Shown here: in pieces, positions 33,704 to 41,956 of the stretch
Layout: each line of letters starts with the position of its first letter
How positions within the stretch are numbered: position 1 is the first letter of the stretch
Source of the DNA: an uncultured Prevotellaceae bacterium
GTDB lineage: Bacteria > Bacteroidota > Bacteroidia > Bacteroidales > Bacteroidaceae
Direction of reading: 5' to 3'
Length of the DNA stretch: 64,000 nt
Assembly (NCBI GenBank): GCA_902784615.1
Contig: CACZVN010000001.1
Span: forward strand, 173,974-237,973
Notes under the pieces: generated by a model
What the model was told of the DNA's origin: nothing
Seen by the model: only the letters and a program-made list of their open reading frames with translations
Databases searched by the model: none
Program-made: the position numbers and the translations under genes

Positions 33704-34636
33704 TTATTTGTTCAGTAGGAAACGTTCCGCCTCGATGGCGGCCTGACACCCAGAGCCTGCCGCTGAGATGGCCTGGCGATACACAGGGTCGGCACAGTCG
33801 CCTGCCACGAACACGCCAGGGATCTTCGTCTTGGGCGTACCGTCGATCTTCTTCAGGTAGCCCACCTCATCCATGTCGAGCCATTCTTTGAAGATATCTG
33901 TATTGGGCTTGTGACCAATGGCCAGGAAGAAACCGTCGATGGCGATATCTACCTTTTCCTCATCAGGTTCCCCCTTACGTTTTACGAGATGGGCACCCTC
34001 TACACCGTTCTCGCCGAAGAGTCCGATGGTGTTGTGCTCAAAGAGAATCTCGATGTTCTCACGTTCTTTGACGCGCTGCTGCATCACCTGTGAGGCACGG
34101 AGGAAGGGCTTACGCACGATGAGATAGACTTTCTTGGCCAGTCCGGAGAGATAGAGGGCATCTTCACAGGCCGTATCCCCACCGCCTACTACAGCCACCG
34201 TCTTCTTACGATAGAAGAATCCGTCGCAGGTGGCACAGGCAGAGACACCCTGTCCGTTGTATTTGCGCTCATCGTCGAGTCCAAGGTATTTGGCGGAGGC
34301 GCCAGTGGCGATGATCACGGTATCAGCGGCAATCTCATTGCCCTCCTCGTCTGTACAGACGTAAGGGGCCTTCGAGAAATCCACCTTCACGATGGAGCCC
34401 ATGCGGATATCCGTACCGAAGCGCTGGGCCTGTTCGAGCAGGTCCATCATCATCTGGTTACCATCCACACCCTGCGGATAGCCTGGGAAGTTCTCCACCT
34501 CCGTGGTCTGCGTGAGTTGACCGCCAGGCTGCATGCCACTGTATTCGATAGGGTTCAGATTAGCGCGGCTGGCGTAGATGGCAGCGGTATAGCCTGCAGG
34601 ACCGCTGCCGATAATCAGGCATTTGGTCTTTTCCAT
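33704..34636 (-). CDS. trxB: Thioredoxin reductase
   Basis: A 310-residue flavoprotein that reduces thioredoxin with NADPH. GSGPAGYTAAIYASR binds FAD, the redox pair is in ACATCDG near residue 136, VVGGGDTA binds NADPH, and GVFVAGDCAD is the second FAD site. Length is standard. The ATG touches the gpx stop, so gpx and trxB form one operon for peroxide defence, and TrxB could also serve the thioredoxin at 53197. Confidence 0.95.
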   Translation of the reverse strand: MEKTKCLIIGSGPAGYTAAIYASRANLNPIEYSGMQPGGQLTQTTEVENFPGYPQGVDGNQMMMDLLEQAQRFGTDIRMGSIVKVDFSKAPYVCTDEEGNEIAADTVIIATGASAKYLGLDDERKYNGQGVSACATCDGFFYRKKTVAVVGGGDTACEDALYLSGLAKKVYLIVRKPFLRASQVMQQRVKERENIEILFEHNTIGLFGENGVEGAHLVKRKGEPDEEKVDIAIDGFFLAIGHKPNTDIFKEWLDMDEVGYLKKIDGTPKTKIPGVFVAGDCADPVYRQAISAAGSGCQAAIEAERFLLNK

Positions 34637-35188
34637 TTATTTCAGAAGCTCTTCGATTTGCTTGGCGATATTGTCGATACTCTCCGTAGGCTCGAAACGG
34701 GCCACCACCTGTCCCTTCTTATTGATGAGGAACTTGGTGAAGTTCCACTTGATATCGGGCTTCTGTTTGTAGTCAGGATCGACTTTCGACAGCATGTCGT
34801 CGAGGATGGGGGCAATCTTGTGACTCATATCCCAGCCTGCAAAACCTTTCTGCTCCTGCAGGAACTTGTAGAGGGGATCGGCATCCTCGCCATTGACCTT
34901 GATCTTCTTGAAGCGGGGGAATTCCGTGCCGAAGTTCAGCTTGCAGAACTCATGGATGCTCTCGTCAGTACCGGGAGCCTGTTGTCCGAACTGGTTACAG
35001 GGGAAGTCGAGAATCTCAAAGCCCTGGGCATGATACTTCTGGTAGAGTGCCTCCAGTTCGTCGTATTGAGGGGTAAATCCACACTTGGTTGCCGTATTGA
35101 CAATCAGCAACACCTCATTGGCGTATTCCTTCAGGGATACGTCTTTGCCTTTTCTGTCCTTGACAGTGAAGTCATAAACTGTTTTCAT
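34637..35188 (-). CDS. Glutathione peroxidase family thiol peroxidase
   Basis: A 183-residue peroxidase. The peroxidatic residue is Cys36 in NTATKCGFTPQ (Cys rather than selenocysteine), with LDFPCNQFG and the WNFTKFL tryptophan and asparagine of the tetrad. Bacterial enzymes of this type use thioredoxin, not glutathione, which fits the adjoining trxB. The start at 35188 lies 35 bases after the promoter box at 35224; the frame to 35287 begins upstream of it. Confidence 0.9.
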   Translation of the reverse strand: MKTVYDFTVKDRKGKDVSLKEYANEVLLIVNTATKCGFTPQYDELEALYQKYHAQGFEILDFPCNQFGQQAPGTDESIHEFCKLNFGTEFPRFKKIKVNGEDADPLYKFLQEQKGFAGWDMSHKIAPILDDMLSKVDPDYKQKPDIKWNFTKFLINKKGQVVARFEPTESIDNIAKQIEELLK

Positions 35189-35223
35189 CTGTAAAATATA
35201 GTCTCTTGTTAAGTTCTTGGGCA

Positions 35224-35231
35224 CAAATATA
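35224..35231 (-). promoter_or_regulatory. Promoter -7 box of gpx-trxB
   Basis: TATATTTG on the minus strand, 35 bases before the ATG at 35188. Confidence 0.75.
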
Positions 35232-35290
35232 CGCATTTTCCACGTTTTAGCCAAAAGAAAAGCGGAAAAAATGATGATATCTGTCAAAAT

Positions 35291-35334
35291 AAAAATGCGC
35301 TCATGGCATATGCAACTACCATGAACGCATTTTT
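35291..35334 (-). terminator. Terminator of rpmE2
   Basis: A 16-base pair of arms (35291-35306 and 35319-35334), with one mismatch, flanked by A and T runs, just after the leftward rpmE2 gene. Confidence 0.8.
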
Positions 35335-35359
35335 ATTCTCTTTCTCGAAGGATATTATC

Positions 35360-35614
35360 TTATTTCTTCGCAGCCTTACCGTAGCGGCTCATGAACTTAT
35401 CGACACGTCCTGCAGTGTCAACGAGCTTGCTCTTACCAGTGTAGAACGGGTGAGAGGTGCTTGAAATTTCGACTTTTACCACTGGGTAAGTTTCGCCTTC
35501 GAATTCTACTGTGTCATTTGTCTTTGCTGTAGACTTCGAGAGGAACATATCGCCGTTGGACATATCCTTGAATACGACGGGGCGATAGTTTTCTGGATGA
35601 ATACCTTTTTTCAT
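35360..35614 (-). CDS. rpmE2: Ribosomal protein bL31, type B
   Basis: An 84-residue ribosomal protein. The start [17 protein letters not shown] and the middle [11 protein letters not shown] are typical. There is no cysteine, so it is the zinc-free (C-minus) type B form. The ATG at 35614 follows the promoter at 35665; the upstream extension to 35695 is not supported. It is a single-gene unit with its own terminator. Confidence 0.95.
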   Translation of the reverse strand: MKKGIHPENYRPVVFKDMSNGDMFLSKSTAKTNDTVEFEGETYPVVKVEISSTSHPFYTGKSKLVDTAGRVDKFMSRYGKAAKK

Positions 35615-35664
35615 TTTGAGTTTAAATATTAATGTTAAAAATTTGATTTCACACTTTTGGGCTG

Positions 35665-35672
35665 CAAAGGTA
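35665..35672 (-). promoter_or_regulatory. Promoter -7 box of rpmE2
   Basis: TACCTTTG on the minus strand, 50 bases before the ATG. Confidence 0.75.
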
Positions 35673-35736
35673 CGAATATTTTTTTGAATCCACAAACTTT
35701 TTGTGTCTTTTTCTTTGTCTGATCAGATTATTTTCC

Positions 35737-35744
35737 TATATTTG
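35737..35744 (+). promoter_or_regulatory. Promoter -7 box of the UDG-like gene and udk
   Basis: TATATTTG, 28 bases before the ATG at 35773. Confidence 0.75.
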
Positions 35745-35772
35745 CAAACAGAAAACGAACTGAAGTGCAGCG

Positions 35773-36351
35773 ATGAGTGAGATTGTAGAGAGCCATCCTT
35801 TCAAACCGTTTCTGCCTGAAAAGGCGAAGTTGCTGATGTTGGGCACCTTCCCGCCAGCCCCCAAGCGCTGGTGCATGGCGTTCTATTACCCGAACTGGAT
35901 CAACGACATGTGGAGGATCATTGGCATCTGCTTCTTCGGCGACAAGAACCATTTCGTCGTGGAGCAGGAGAAGCGTTTCGATTTGGAGCGGATCATCCCT
36001 TTCCTGAAGGAGAAGGGCATAGCCCTCTATGATACGGCTACCCGTATCCGTCGCACGCAGGACAATGCCTCCGACAAGGATCTGGAGATCGTGGAGGCGA
36101 CGGATCTCGACGCAATGCTGAGACAGATTCCTGACTGTCAGGCTGTCATCACGGCAGGCCAACTGGCCACGGAGGTGTTTTGCGACCATTACGGGATCAA
36201 GCCTCCAAAGGTGGGGGAATACGTGCCTTTCCATCTTGACGGCAGGGCACTGCGGCTCTACCGGATGCCCAGCAGTTCGCGGGCCTATCCGATGAAGGCG
36301 GAGAAGAAAGCAGACTATTATGATATTGTATTCAAATACCTGAAACTATGA
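35773..36351 (+). CDS. Uracil-DNA glycosylase superfamily protein
   Basis: A 192-residue protein resembling the uracil-DNA glycosylase fold: KLLMLGTFPPAP near residue 18 sits where the active-site motif I loop occurs, FYYPN follows, AVITAGQ lies in the central strand, and MPSSSRAYPM near residue 172 stands for motif II (HPSP type). It belongs to a group often labelled uracil-DNA glycosylase family or hypothetical in Bacteroidetes. Activity is not certain because motif I differs from classical enzymes. The stop overlaps udk by four bases. Confidence 0.65.
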   Translation: MSEIVESHPFKPFLPEKAKLLMLGTFPPAPKRWCMAFYYPNWINDMWRIIGICFFGDKNHFVVEQEKRFDLERIIPFLKEKGIALYDTATRIRRTQDNASDKDLEIVEATDLDAMLRQIPDCQAVITAGQLATEVFCDHYGIKPPKVGEYVPFHLDGRALRLYRMPSSSRAYPMKAEKKADYYDIVFKYLKL

Positions 36352-36962
36352 CGATTATTGGAATTGCCGGAGGATCCGGCTCAGGAAAGACCACTGTGGT
36401 GAAACAAATTGTCAAGGCACTGCCCCCTCACTGTGCAGCGGTAGTGCCCCTCGACTCGTATTATAACGATACGACAGGTCTGACGCCAGAAGAGCGCAGA
36501 CAGATCAACTTCGACCATCCCGATGCATTTGACTGGAAGCTGCTGACGGAACAGATCAAGAAGTTGAAGAATGGTGAGGCCATTGAGCAGCCCACCTATT
36601 CCTATATAGAGAGTAACCGTCTGAAGGAGACCATCCACGTGGAACCCAAGCCCGTCATCATCATCGAGGGTATCATGGCTCTGCACTATAAGAAACTGCG
36701 CGACATGATGGACTTGAAAATCTTTGTGGATACCGACTCCGATGTCAGACTGATGCGCAATATCCGTCGTGATGTGGTGGAGCGCGGCCGTACCGTGGAT
36801 ATGGTGCTGGAGCATTACGAAACGGCCGTCAAACCGATGCATGAGCAGTTCATCGAGCCCACCAAGAAGTTTGCCGATATTATCATCCCCTCAGGCGGAG
36901 ACAATAAGACCGGCATCCATATTCTTAAGACTTATATCGAGGGAATCGTAACGGGCGTGTAG
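36348..36962 (+). CDS. udk: Uridine kinase
   Basis: A 204-residue P-loop kinase that phosphorylates uridine and cytidine in nucleoside salvage. IAGGSGSGKTT is the nucleotide site at residues 5-15, PLDSYYND and FDHPDAFDW bind the nucleoside, and IIEGIMAL and IRRDVVERGRT complete the set. Length is standard. It is coupled to the UDG-like gene by an ATGA overlap, perhaps linking repair and pyrimidine recycling. Confidence 0.95.
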   Translation: MTIIGIAGGSGSGKTTVVKQIVKALPPHCAAVVPLDSYYNDTTGLTPEERRQINFDHPDAFDWKLLTEQIKKLKNGEAIEQPTYSYIESNRLKETIHVEPKPVIIIEGIMALHYKKLRDMMDLKIFVDTDSDVRLMRNIRRDVVERGRTVDMVLEHYETAVKPMHEQFIEPTKKFADIIIPSGGDNKTGIHILKTYIEGIVTGV

Positions 36963-36964
36963 CG

Positions 36965-37642
36965 CTATTCCTCTACCGCTGGCAGTTCCTTAGCTGGGGC
37001 CGTCTCTTCGGCGACCTCTTCCACGTTCGTTGCCTCAATGACCTCTTCAGCCACAGGTATCTCCTCTGCCTGATGTGCCTTCCGCTTGTCGGAATAGAAC
37101 TTCAGCGAGTTGATCATCTCCGTGACGCCATAGAGCAGCGAGCACCAGCCCAGCACAAGCATCGCCATGCTGGCAGGAGCTAGGGGCTTGATGATGACAT
37201 AGAGGCCGATGAGGAGGATGACAGATGGGAAGATCCAGTAGCCGAAGCCTATCTTGCCATACCTGCGGGCATTGATGAGGTTCATGTACTGGTTGATGGC
37301 ACCCAAGATCAGGATGGCACCGATGATATACATCAGGGCCTTGATGAAGATGTTGGGCGTCAGTGTCAGCAGAAATCCTAAGATGATGCTGCCCACGCCA
37401 ACGATAGGGAAGGTAGGCTTCTCGCCAGCCACCACACGGCCTTGGGCATCCGTAATCTTATACTCGGAGACGTTCTTCTTGGCATGCACATACACCACGA
37501 GGGAGATGATGCCTGAAAGCAGAAACAAAATGCCGATGGCAACAGTGATCCACGTGACGGTATTGTCCGGGAACTTAATCAGGAGAATACCGATGGCAAT
37601 GGCGCTGAGGGCGCGGAATATAGAACTCTGTAATATCTTCAT
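36965..37642 (-). CDS. HdeD/DUF308-type membrane protein
   Basis: A 225-residue protein with about six membrane segments in repeated pairs (residues 10-170), the arrangement seen in the HdeD/DUF308 family. The last 45 residues are Glu, Ala and Val rich and probably disordered. Function is unknown; E. coli HdeD relates to acid resistance. The start at 37642 follows the promoter at 37671. The stop lies two bases from the convergent udk stop, with no terminator visible between. Confidence 0.75.
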   Translation of the reverse strand: MKILQSSIFRALSAIAIGILLIKFPDNTVTWITVAIGILFLLSGIISLVVYVHAKKNVSEYKITDAQGRVVAGEKPTFPIVGVGSIILGFLLTLTPNIFIKALMYIIGAILILGAINQYMNLINARRYGKIGFGYWIFPSVILLIGLYVIIKPLAPASMAMLVLGWCSLLYGVTEMINSLKFYSDKRKAHQAEEIPVAEEVIEATNVEEVAEETAPAKELPAVEE

Positions 37643-37670
37643 GTTACCAATTAGTCTATTTTTTACGTTG

Positions 37671-37678
37671 CAAAAATA
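37671..37678 (-). promoter_or_regulatory. Promoter -7 box of the DUF308 gene
   Basis: TATTTTTG on the minus strand, 28 bases before the ATG. Confidence 0.7.
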
Positions 37679-37710
37679 ATAAAATATGATGGAAATCACA
37701 AATAATTATG

Positions 37711-37718
37711 TATTTTTG
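37711..37718 (+). promoter_or_regulatory. Promoter -7 box of the histidine phosphatase gene
   Basis: TATTTTTG, 18 bases before the ATG at 37737. Confidence 0.7.
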
Positions 37719-37736
37719 CACAAAATTTAAAGGATA

Positions 37737-38243
37737 ATGACAACTTTATACTTAGTCAGACACGGTGAGACGGTGGATAATGTCAACCAGATCATGCAGG
37801 GCCAGACGCAGGGCGAACTCAATGAGCATGGTATCCGTCAGGCTCGGGAGGTCAGTGAGGCATGGCGTGACCATCCGCTTGATGCCGTGATAGCCAGTGA
37901 TCTGAAGCGTTCGATTGATACGGCGAGGATCATTGCCGAGCCCCATCATCTGGAGGTGGTGATGACACCTCTGCTCAGGGAACGTGACTGGGGCGACTTT
38001 ACTGGGCGCTTTATTCCAGACCTGAAGGGTGAGGTGTGGCCGGATAATGTGGAGACATTGGAAAACCTGCTTTCCCGGGCAGGAGAATTCATCGCCTATG
38101 TCAAGGAGACATTCCCGGGAAAGCAGGTGCTGGCTGTAGGCCATGGGATCATTAACAAGGCCATCCAGGCAGTATATTATGGAAAATCAATGAGCGAAGT
38201 ACGTCGTATGATGAATGCCGAGGTCAGGGTGCTCGAGCTCTGA
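37737..38243 (+). CDS. Histidine phosphatase (phosphoglycerate mutase-like)
   Basis: A 168-residue phosphatase. LVRHGETVDN holds the phosphohistidine His9, SDLKRSIDTA carries a conserved arginine, ERDWGDFTGR is the acid region and AVGHGI has the second histidine. Substrate unknown; relatives hydrolyse alpha-ribazole phosphate, sugar phosphates or act as broad phosphatases. An inverted repeat of 15-base arms (38065-38079, 38114-38128) lies inside. The convergent gene ends one base away. Confidence 0.87.
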   Translation: MTTLYLVRHGETVDNVNQIMQGQTQGELNEHGIRQAREVSEAWRDHPLDAVIASDLKRSIDTARIIAEPHHLEVVMTPLLRERDWGDFTGRFIPDLKGEVWPDNVETLENLLSRAGEFIAYVKETFPGKQVLAVGHGIINKAIQAVYYGKSMSEVRRMMNAEVRVLEL

Positions 38244-38244
38244 T

Positions 38245-39255
38245 TTAGCGATGACCACCATGGCCATGTGAGCCGCCTCCGTGTGAGCCGCCTCCGTGAG
38301 AACCTCCACCATGTGAGCCGCCAGAGAATCCACCCCTTGAGCCGCTGCTGTGTGAACTGCTGGAGAATCCACCACTATGTGATCTGCCAGAATATCCGCC
38401 GCGTGTACTGCTACTGTGAGATCCCCCGCTGCGTGGTCCACTGCTAAACGAACCGCTACTGCGTGATCCGCCATTACGTGGTCCACTGCTAAACGAACCG
38501 CTACTGCGTGATTCCGTGCTGTGGGATCTTCCAGAGAATCCCCCACGGGTGTTATGAGAAGAACGACTCCCTTCCGTTATACGGGGCTGATGGTTCGAAT
38601 GGCTCTGATTACCGATGCGGTTCTGCTGACCGTCTCTGCGGCCATTGAAGTTGCCACTGCCTCCATCACGGTGATTCCTGTCGTTATGACGGCTGCCTGT
38701 CACACGGGTGGAACTGTTGCGAGAACCACGGTAGTCTCCACGATCCCAACGGTCATGCATACCTACGTGATGGTCATTGTGATGGGGACGATAGTGGTGG
38801 CTGTGGCCGTGATAGTAGCCGTGACCGCCATGACGGTGCCAGGCATGACCTCCGCGATAGGTCACATAGAAGTGAGGATATCCGAAGTAGAAATAGTCAC
38901 GGTGCGGGTAGCGGAGATAGATGCCGAAGTGCCAGTAGCCTGCCTCCCAGTAGAGTGGGCGGTAGAAATAGGTGGCTGCCACAAAGGCATTCCACTGCCA
39001 GTCGTAGAGGATATAGCTCATGTCGAGGTTACGACGCTCCCAATAGGTGCCGAACACATCTGCACGCCCTGTGACACCCATGAGGTAGTCGAGGTTGATC
39101 TCGTACGCAGCCTCATACTGCTCTTCGGTCAGATTCAGTTCGTACGCCATCTTGTCGGTGAGGAACAGGGCCTCGTTGCGGGCCTGCTCGTAGCTCATTG
39201 CTTTAGCTGAGATGGTAGTTGCTAACATCATCAGTGCGAAAAACATCTTCTTCAT
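38245..39255 (-). CDS. Secreted Ser/Gly/His-rich protein of unknown function
   Basis: A 336-residue exported protein with a signal peptide (residues 1-19). Residues 20-120 are ordered and rich in Tyr and Trp, with LNLTEEQYEAAYEIN, a pattern reminiscent of Spy-like or LTXXQ proteins. From about 120 onward it is low complexity: first His-rich, then Ser/Gly/Arg repeats, ending in four GGGSH-type units. A 45-base tandem repeat at 38432-38512 encodes two nearly identical 15-residue blocks. No family is recognised. The His-rich part could bind metal, but this is a guess. Confidence 0.75.
   Translation of the reverse strand: MKKMFFALMMLATTISAKAMSYEQARNEALFLTDKMAYELNLTEEQYEAAYEINLDYLMGVTGRADVFGTYWERRNLDMSYILYDWQWNAFVAATYFYRPLYWEAGYWHFGIYLRYPHRDYFYFGYPHFYVTYRGGHAWHRHGGHGYYHGHSHHYRPHHNDHHVGMHDRWDRGDYRGSRNSSTRVTGSRHNDRNHRDGGSGNFNGRRDGQQNRIGNQSHSNHQPRITEGSRSSHNTRGGFSGRSHSTESRSSGSFSSGPRNGGSRSSGSFSSGPRSGGSHSSSTRGGYSGRSHSGGFSSSSHSSGSRGGFSGGSHGGGSHGGGSHGGGSHGHGGHR
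38432..38512. repeat. 45-bp tandem repeat in the Ser/Gly-rich gene
   Basis: Two copies with a period of 45 bases begin at 38432 and 38477; the second is incomplete. The period is a multiple of three, so the frame is kept. Confidence 0.8.
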
Positions 39256-39304
39256 ATCCGTAATCTTTAAATGGTTTGACATACTTTGTTATCTATTCAC
39301 GATG

Positions 39305-39312
39305 CAAAGATA
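39305..39312 (-). promoter_or_regulatory. Promoter -7 box of the Ser/Gly-rich protein gene
   Basis: TATCTTTG on the minus strand, 49 bases before the ATG at 39255. Confidence 0.7.
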
Positions 39313-39331
39313 GGGTAAAATGAAAGCAAAT

Positions 39332-39367
39332 AAAAAGGATTTCCCCTAAACTGAATGGGGGAAATCC
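39332..39367 (-). terminator. Terminator of the Wzi-family operon
   Basis: GGATTTCCCC (39337-39346) pairs with GGGGAAATCC (39358-39367), followed on the minus strand by a T run. Confidence 0.8.
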
Positions 39368-39402
39368 CTATAGATATATTATGGATATGGAAATCGCCGA
39401 GT

Positions 39403-39795
39403 TTAGTACTTCTCGAAGGTCCAGGTCTGACTGTCTTTGGTCAGTACCAGTTGGCCTTTTTCGAGCGCTGCCACCTTCACGCGGATATTATTGAAGGGCT
39501 TGAAGCCGAAGTTGTTCTCGACGACGGCGGTATCTGAGGCCGTTTCCCTGACGGAGTAGCACTGGATGAACAGACTGTCACCCTTGTGCTGGAAGTTGCC
39601 GTAAATCTGTCCCTTGGCAAGGTCTGAGAACGTAATGTCACGAAACAGTGCAACGGAACCAGAGAAACTCAGGTAGTTCGTATCCGACCCCTTCAGGCGC
39701 CATTGTCCTAGCAGATCACCAGCCTCGCGCCCTTCTTGGCAGGCAACGAGCAGCATGACGGCGCATACTATGAATGATTTAAAGAATCTTGCCAT
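39403..39795 (-). CDS. Lipocalin-like lipoprotein
   Basis: A 130-residue lipoprotein with the acylated Cys at residue 19 (MLLVAC). The rest is beta-rich with GQWRLKGSDTNY at the start and QLVLTKDSQTWTFEKY at the end, as in lipocalin-like domains of Bacteroidetes. Role unknown. Its start overlaps the end of the Wzi-family gene by 17 bases, so it belongs to the polysaccharide operon and may assist surface attachment. Confidence 0.7.
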   Translation of the reverse strand: MARFFKSFIVCAVMLLVACQEGREAGDLLGQWRLKGSDTNYLSFSGSVALFRDITFSDLAKGQIYGNFQHKGDSLFIQCYSVRETASDTAVVENNFGFKPFNNIRVKVAALEKGQLVLTKDSQTWTFEKY

Positions 39796-41275
39796 GATAA
39801 CTGATTTTGAAGTCGAACGTAGAACAGTCGCCTAAGATATTACCCTTGTCGAAGGCGTAGGCGGCACTGAATTGCCATGGCCCTGTTTGGTAGATGCCCT
39901 GCAGCAGGGCGTCGAAAGAGTGGTGCCTGATGGCCAGTGGCACGTCATACGTTCCCCATCCCTCACGATAAGAACCTTTCACCAGATAGGACAGATGATC
40001 CGTGATCTCACCATTGATGCCCAGATTCCAGGCCTTCACCCGATTGTCGTGGAAGGCGGAATAGCCGTCCTTATTATAAATAGGTGAGGGGATGAGCGGG
40101 TTGCCCGGTGTCATGCCGTAGTGCGCATAACTGCCGTAGAAGGAGTGGTTGTAATACTCGTCCTTACCCGTCACGAGATCCGTGATCTGATGGCGGATGG
40201 GCTCAGGATAGTCGCCGCTGTCCCAGTGCAGGGGTCCTGACTGGTTGGTGCTCTGGAAGTACTCCAGTACGGCGCCGCGCACGTATTGTCTGCTCTCGGC
40301 CTTGTTGGTATATTGCATTCCCCATAGGCCGTCCCAGCCGTTACCCTTGCGGATGCCGGAACCGTCCTCGAAGGGGTTGTCCAGATAGACCTGTACCTGA
40401 TAGTCCTTGCTGATATTCCAGCCAATCTGGGCGGTCATCACACCCACGTGATTACCCCATACCCAGTCTTCCATGGCGTTGTTCTCGAAATACTGGCTGT
40501 CACCGCCAGGCAGGATCACCTTCCAGAACGACTTCAGGTTGAGGGGTTTTTCTGAAGGGGACTTCTCCAGATCCTTAAAATATTTCGTGCCACCAAACTG
40601 TACCGCATGTTCAATGCCGACTGTAATGAATAGGGACTTCTCGGGATTGCTACGCAGATAAAGATGCTTCTGGTGGTACCAGATATCCTTGGCGTAGGTC
40701 TTGTTGACATCGTGCTCCACAAACTGGTCCTCGCGATAGCCGCTGTCCATGAACTTGCCATAGCCGAAATCGAAGTTCACCTGCAACCATCCTTTCGTAT
40801 AGGGCACGGTCCAGAAGTCGTTGGTGCCGAAGTGCACCTGTGGGATGGGCTTGGCGTTCGTACCTTTCACAAACGAGCCTGTAGAGAGTAGGTCGTCGCG
40901 CACCACCTGTCGATGTTCCCTGCTGCCAGCCTCCAGGAAGAACCCCTTCCATTGTAAGTTCAGATAGGCCTGCTGCAGATATACCTTGTGGTCGGCATGA
41001 ACAGATCCGATGATATCCACGGCCCCAGAGAGGGAGAGGTCTTTCGAGAAAGCGTGTTCCACATTGACGGCTCCGCGCAGATAGGCAGTGTTGGGACGGG
41101 TGCTCAGCACGTGGTGGCGATTGGCCGTCAGTAGAAAAGCCGTATAGTCACCTGTGCCCACGGCAGTTTCTGTCGTCACGTCGTAAGTGACATGTGTCGC
41201 CAGCGTATCTTGAGCCTGAGAAATAACAGAACAGAAGAGGCTGGCACTGAGAAGTAGGATATTCCGATATTTCAT
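39779..41275 (-). CDS. Capsule assembly protein, Wzi family
   Basis: A 498-residue outer-membrane beta-barrel candidate. Residues 1-22 are a signal peptide, followed by many alternating hydrophobic/aromatic strands (for example SLFITVGIEHAVQFGG and WLQVNFDFGYGKF). The pattern and context match the Wzi capsule-assembly family, whose E. coli member helps hold capsule at the surface. It lies six bases downstream of the initiating sugar transferase gene and overlaps the lipocalin-like gene. Confidence 0.8.
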   Translation of the reverse strand: MKYRNILLLSASLFCSVISQAQDTLATHVTYDVTTETAVGTGDYTAFLLTANRHHVLSTRPNTAYLRGAVNVEHAFSKDLSLSGAVDIIGSVHADHKVYLQQAYLNLQWKGFFLEAGSREHRQVVRDDLLSTGSFVKGTNAKPIPQVHFGTNDFWTVPYTKGWLQVNFDFGYGKFMDSGYREDQFVEHDVNKTYAKDIWYHQKHLYLRSNPEKSLFITVGIEHAVQFGGTKYFKDLEKSPSEKPLNLKSFWKVILPGGDSQYFENNAMEDWVWGNHVGVMTAQIGWNISKDYQVQVYLDNPFEDGSGIRKGNGWDGLWGMQYTNKAESRQYVRGAVLEYFQSTNQSGPLHWDSGDYPEPIRHQITDLVTGKDEYYNHSFYGSYAHYGMTPGNPLIPSPIYNKDGYSAFHDNRVKAWNLGINGEITDHLSYLVKGSYREGWGTYDVPLAIRHHSFDALLQGIYQTGPWQFSAAYAFDKGNILGDCSTFDFKISYHGKIL

Positions 41276-41281
41276 AGGTTT

Positions 41282-41911
41282 TTAGAATATCTTTCCAGAG
41301 ACGATGTTCGCGAAGGTGTACCACAGGATCTTAATATCCATCCATAGCGACTGGTGCTCCAGATAGTACAGATCCATCTCCAGACGCTTCAGCATCTTCT
41401 CCATCGTGTCTGTATAGCCGTTGTGGAGAGTGGCATAACTGGTGACGCCAGGTCGGATGGCATAGAGCAGTTCATAACGGGGGTCTTGCTCCATGATCTG
41501 GTCAATAAAGAACTTGCGCTCCGGTCTGGGGCCGATAAAGGCCATGTCACCCTTCACCACGTTCCATAACTGTGGCAGTTCATCGAGGTGATGGCTTCTG
41601 AGGAATTTCCCGATACGGGTGATGCGCTGGTCGTTCTCATGCTGATATAGTTGCGGCCCTTCCTTCTCGGCGTCCACCTCCATCGTGCGAAACTTGTAGA
41701 TGCGGAACGGTTTGCCGTATCGGCCGATACGTTCCTGACTGAAGAAAGCAGGTCCACCGTCCTCCAGTTTAATCAGGATATAGCAACCGACGATAAGCGG
41801 GGAAAAAAAAATGATAGAAGAAACGGCCACAAAAAAGTCGATGACCCTTTTGACGCTATTCTGTATCCGTCCCATACCCGATGATTGGACCTGTTTTTGG
41901 GGGGTAGTCAT
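41282..41911 (-). CDS. Initiating sugar-phosphate transferase (PHPT family)
   Basis: A 209-residue enzyme that loads the first sugar phosphate onto undecaprenyl phosphate. One membrane hairpin is at residues 20-47, then the conserved FFSQERIGRYGKPFRIYKFRTM region, LDELPQLWNVVKGDMAFIGPRPE and RPGVTSY. This is the short catalytic form, like WecP/PglC or the C-terminal part of WbaP and WcaJ. It starts the polymer made by the glycosyltransferases of this locus. Confidence 0.93.
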   Translation of the reverse strand: MTTPQKQVQSSGMGRIQNSVKRVIDFFVAVSSIIFFSPLIVGCYILIKLEDGGPAFFSQERIGRYGKPFRIYKFRTMEVDAEKEGPQLYQHENDQRITRIGKFLRSHHLDELPQLWNVVKGDMAFIGPRPERKFFIDQIMEQDPRYELLYAIRPGVTSYATLHNGYTDTMEKMLKRLEMDLYYLEHQSLWMDIKILWYTFANIVSGKIF

Positions 41912-41956
41912 TTATCGATAAGCCGTTTTTTATTATAAAACGCAGGAAATGAGCGT

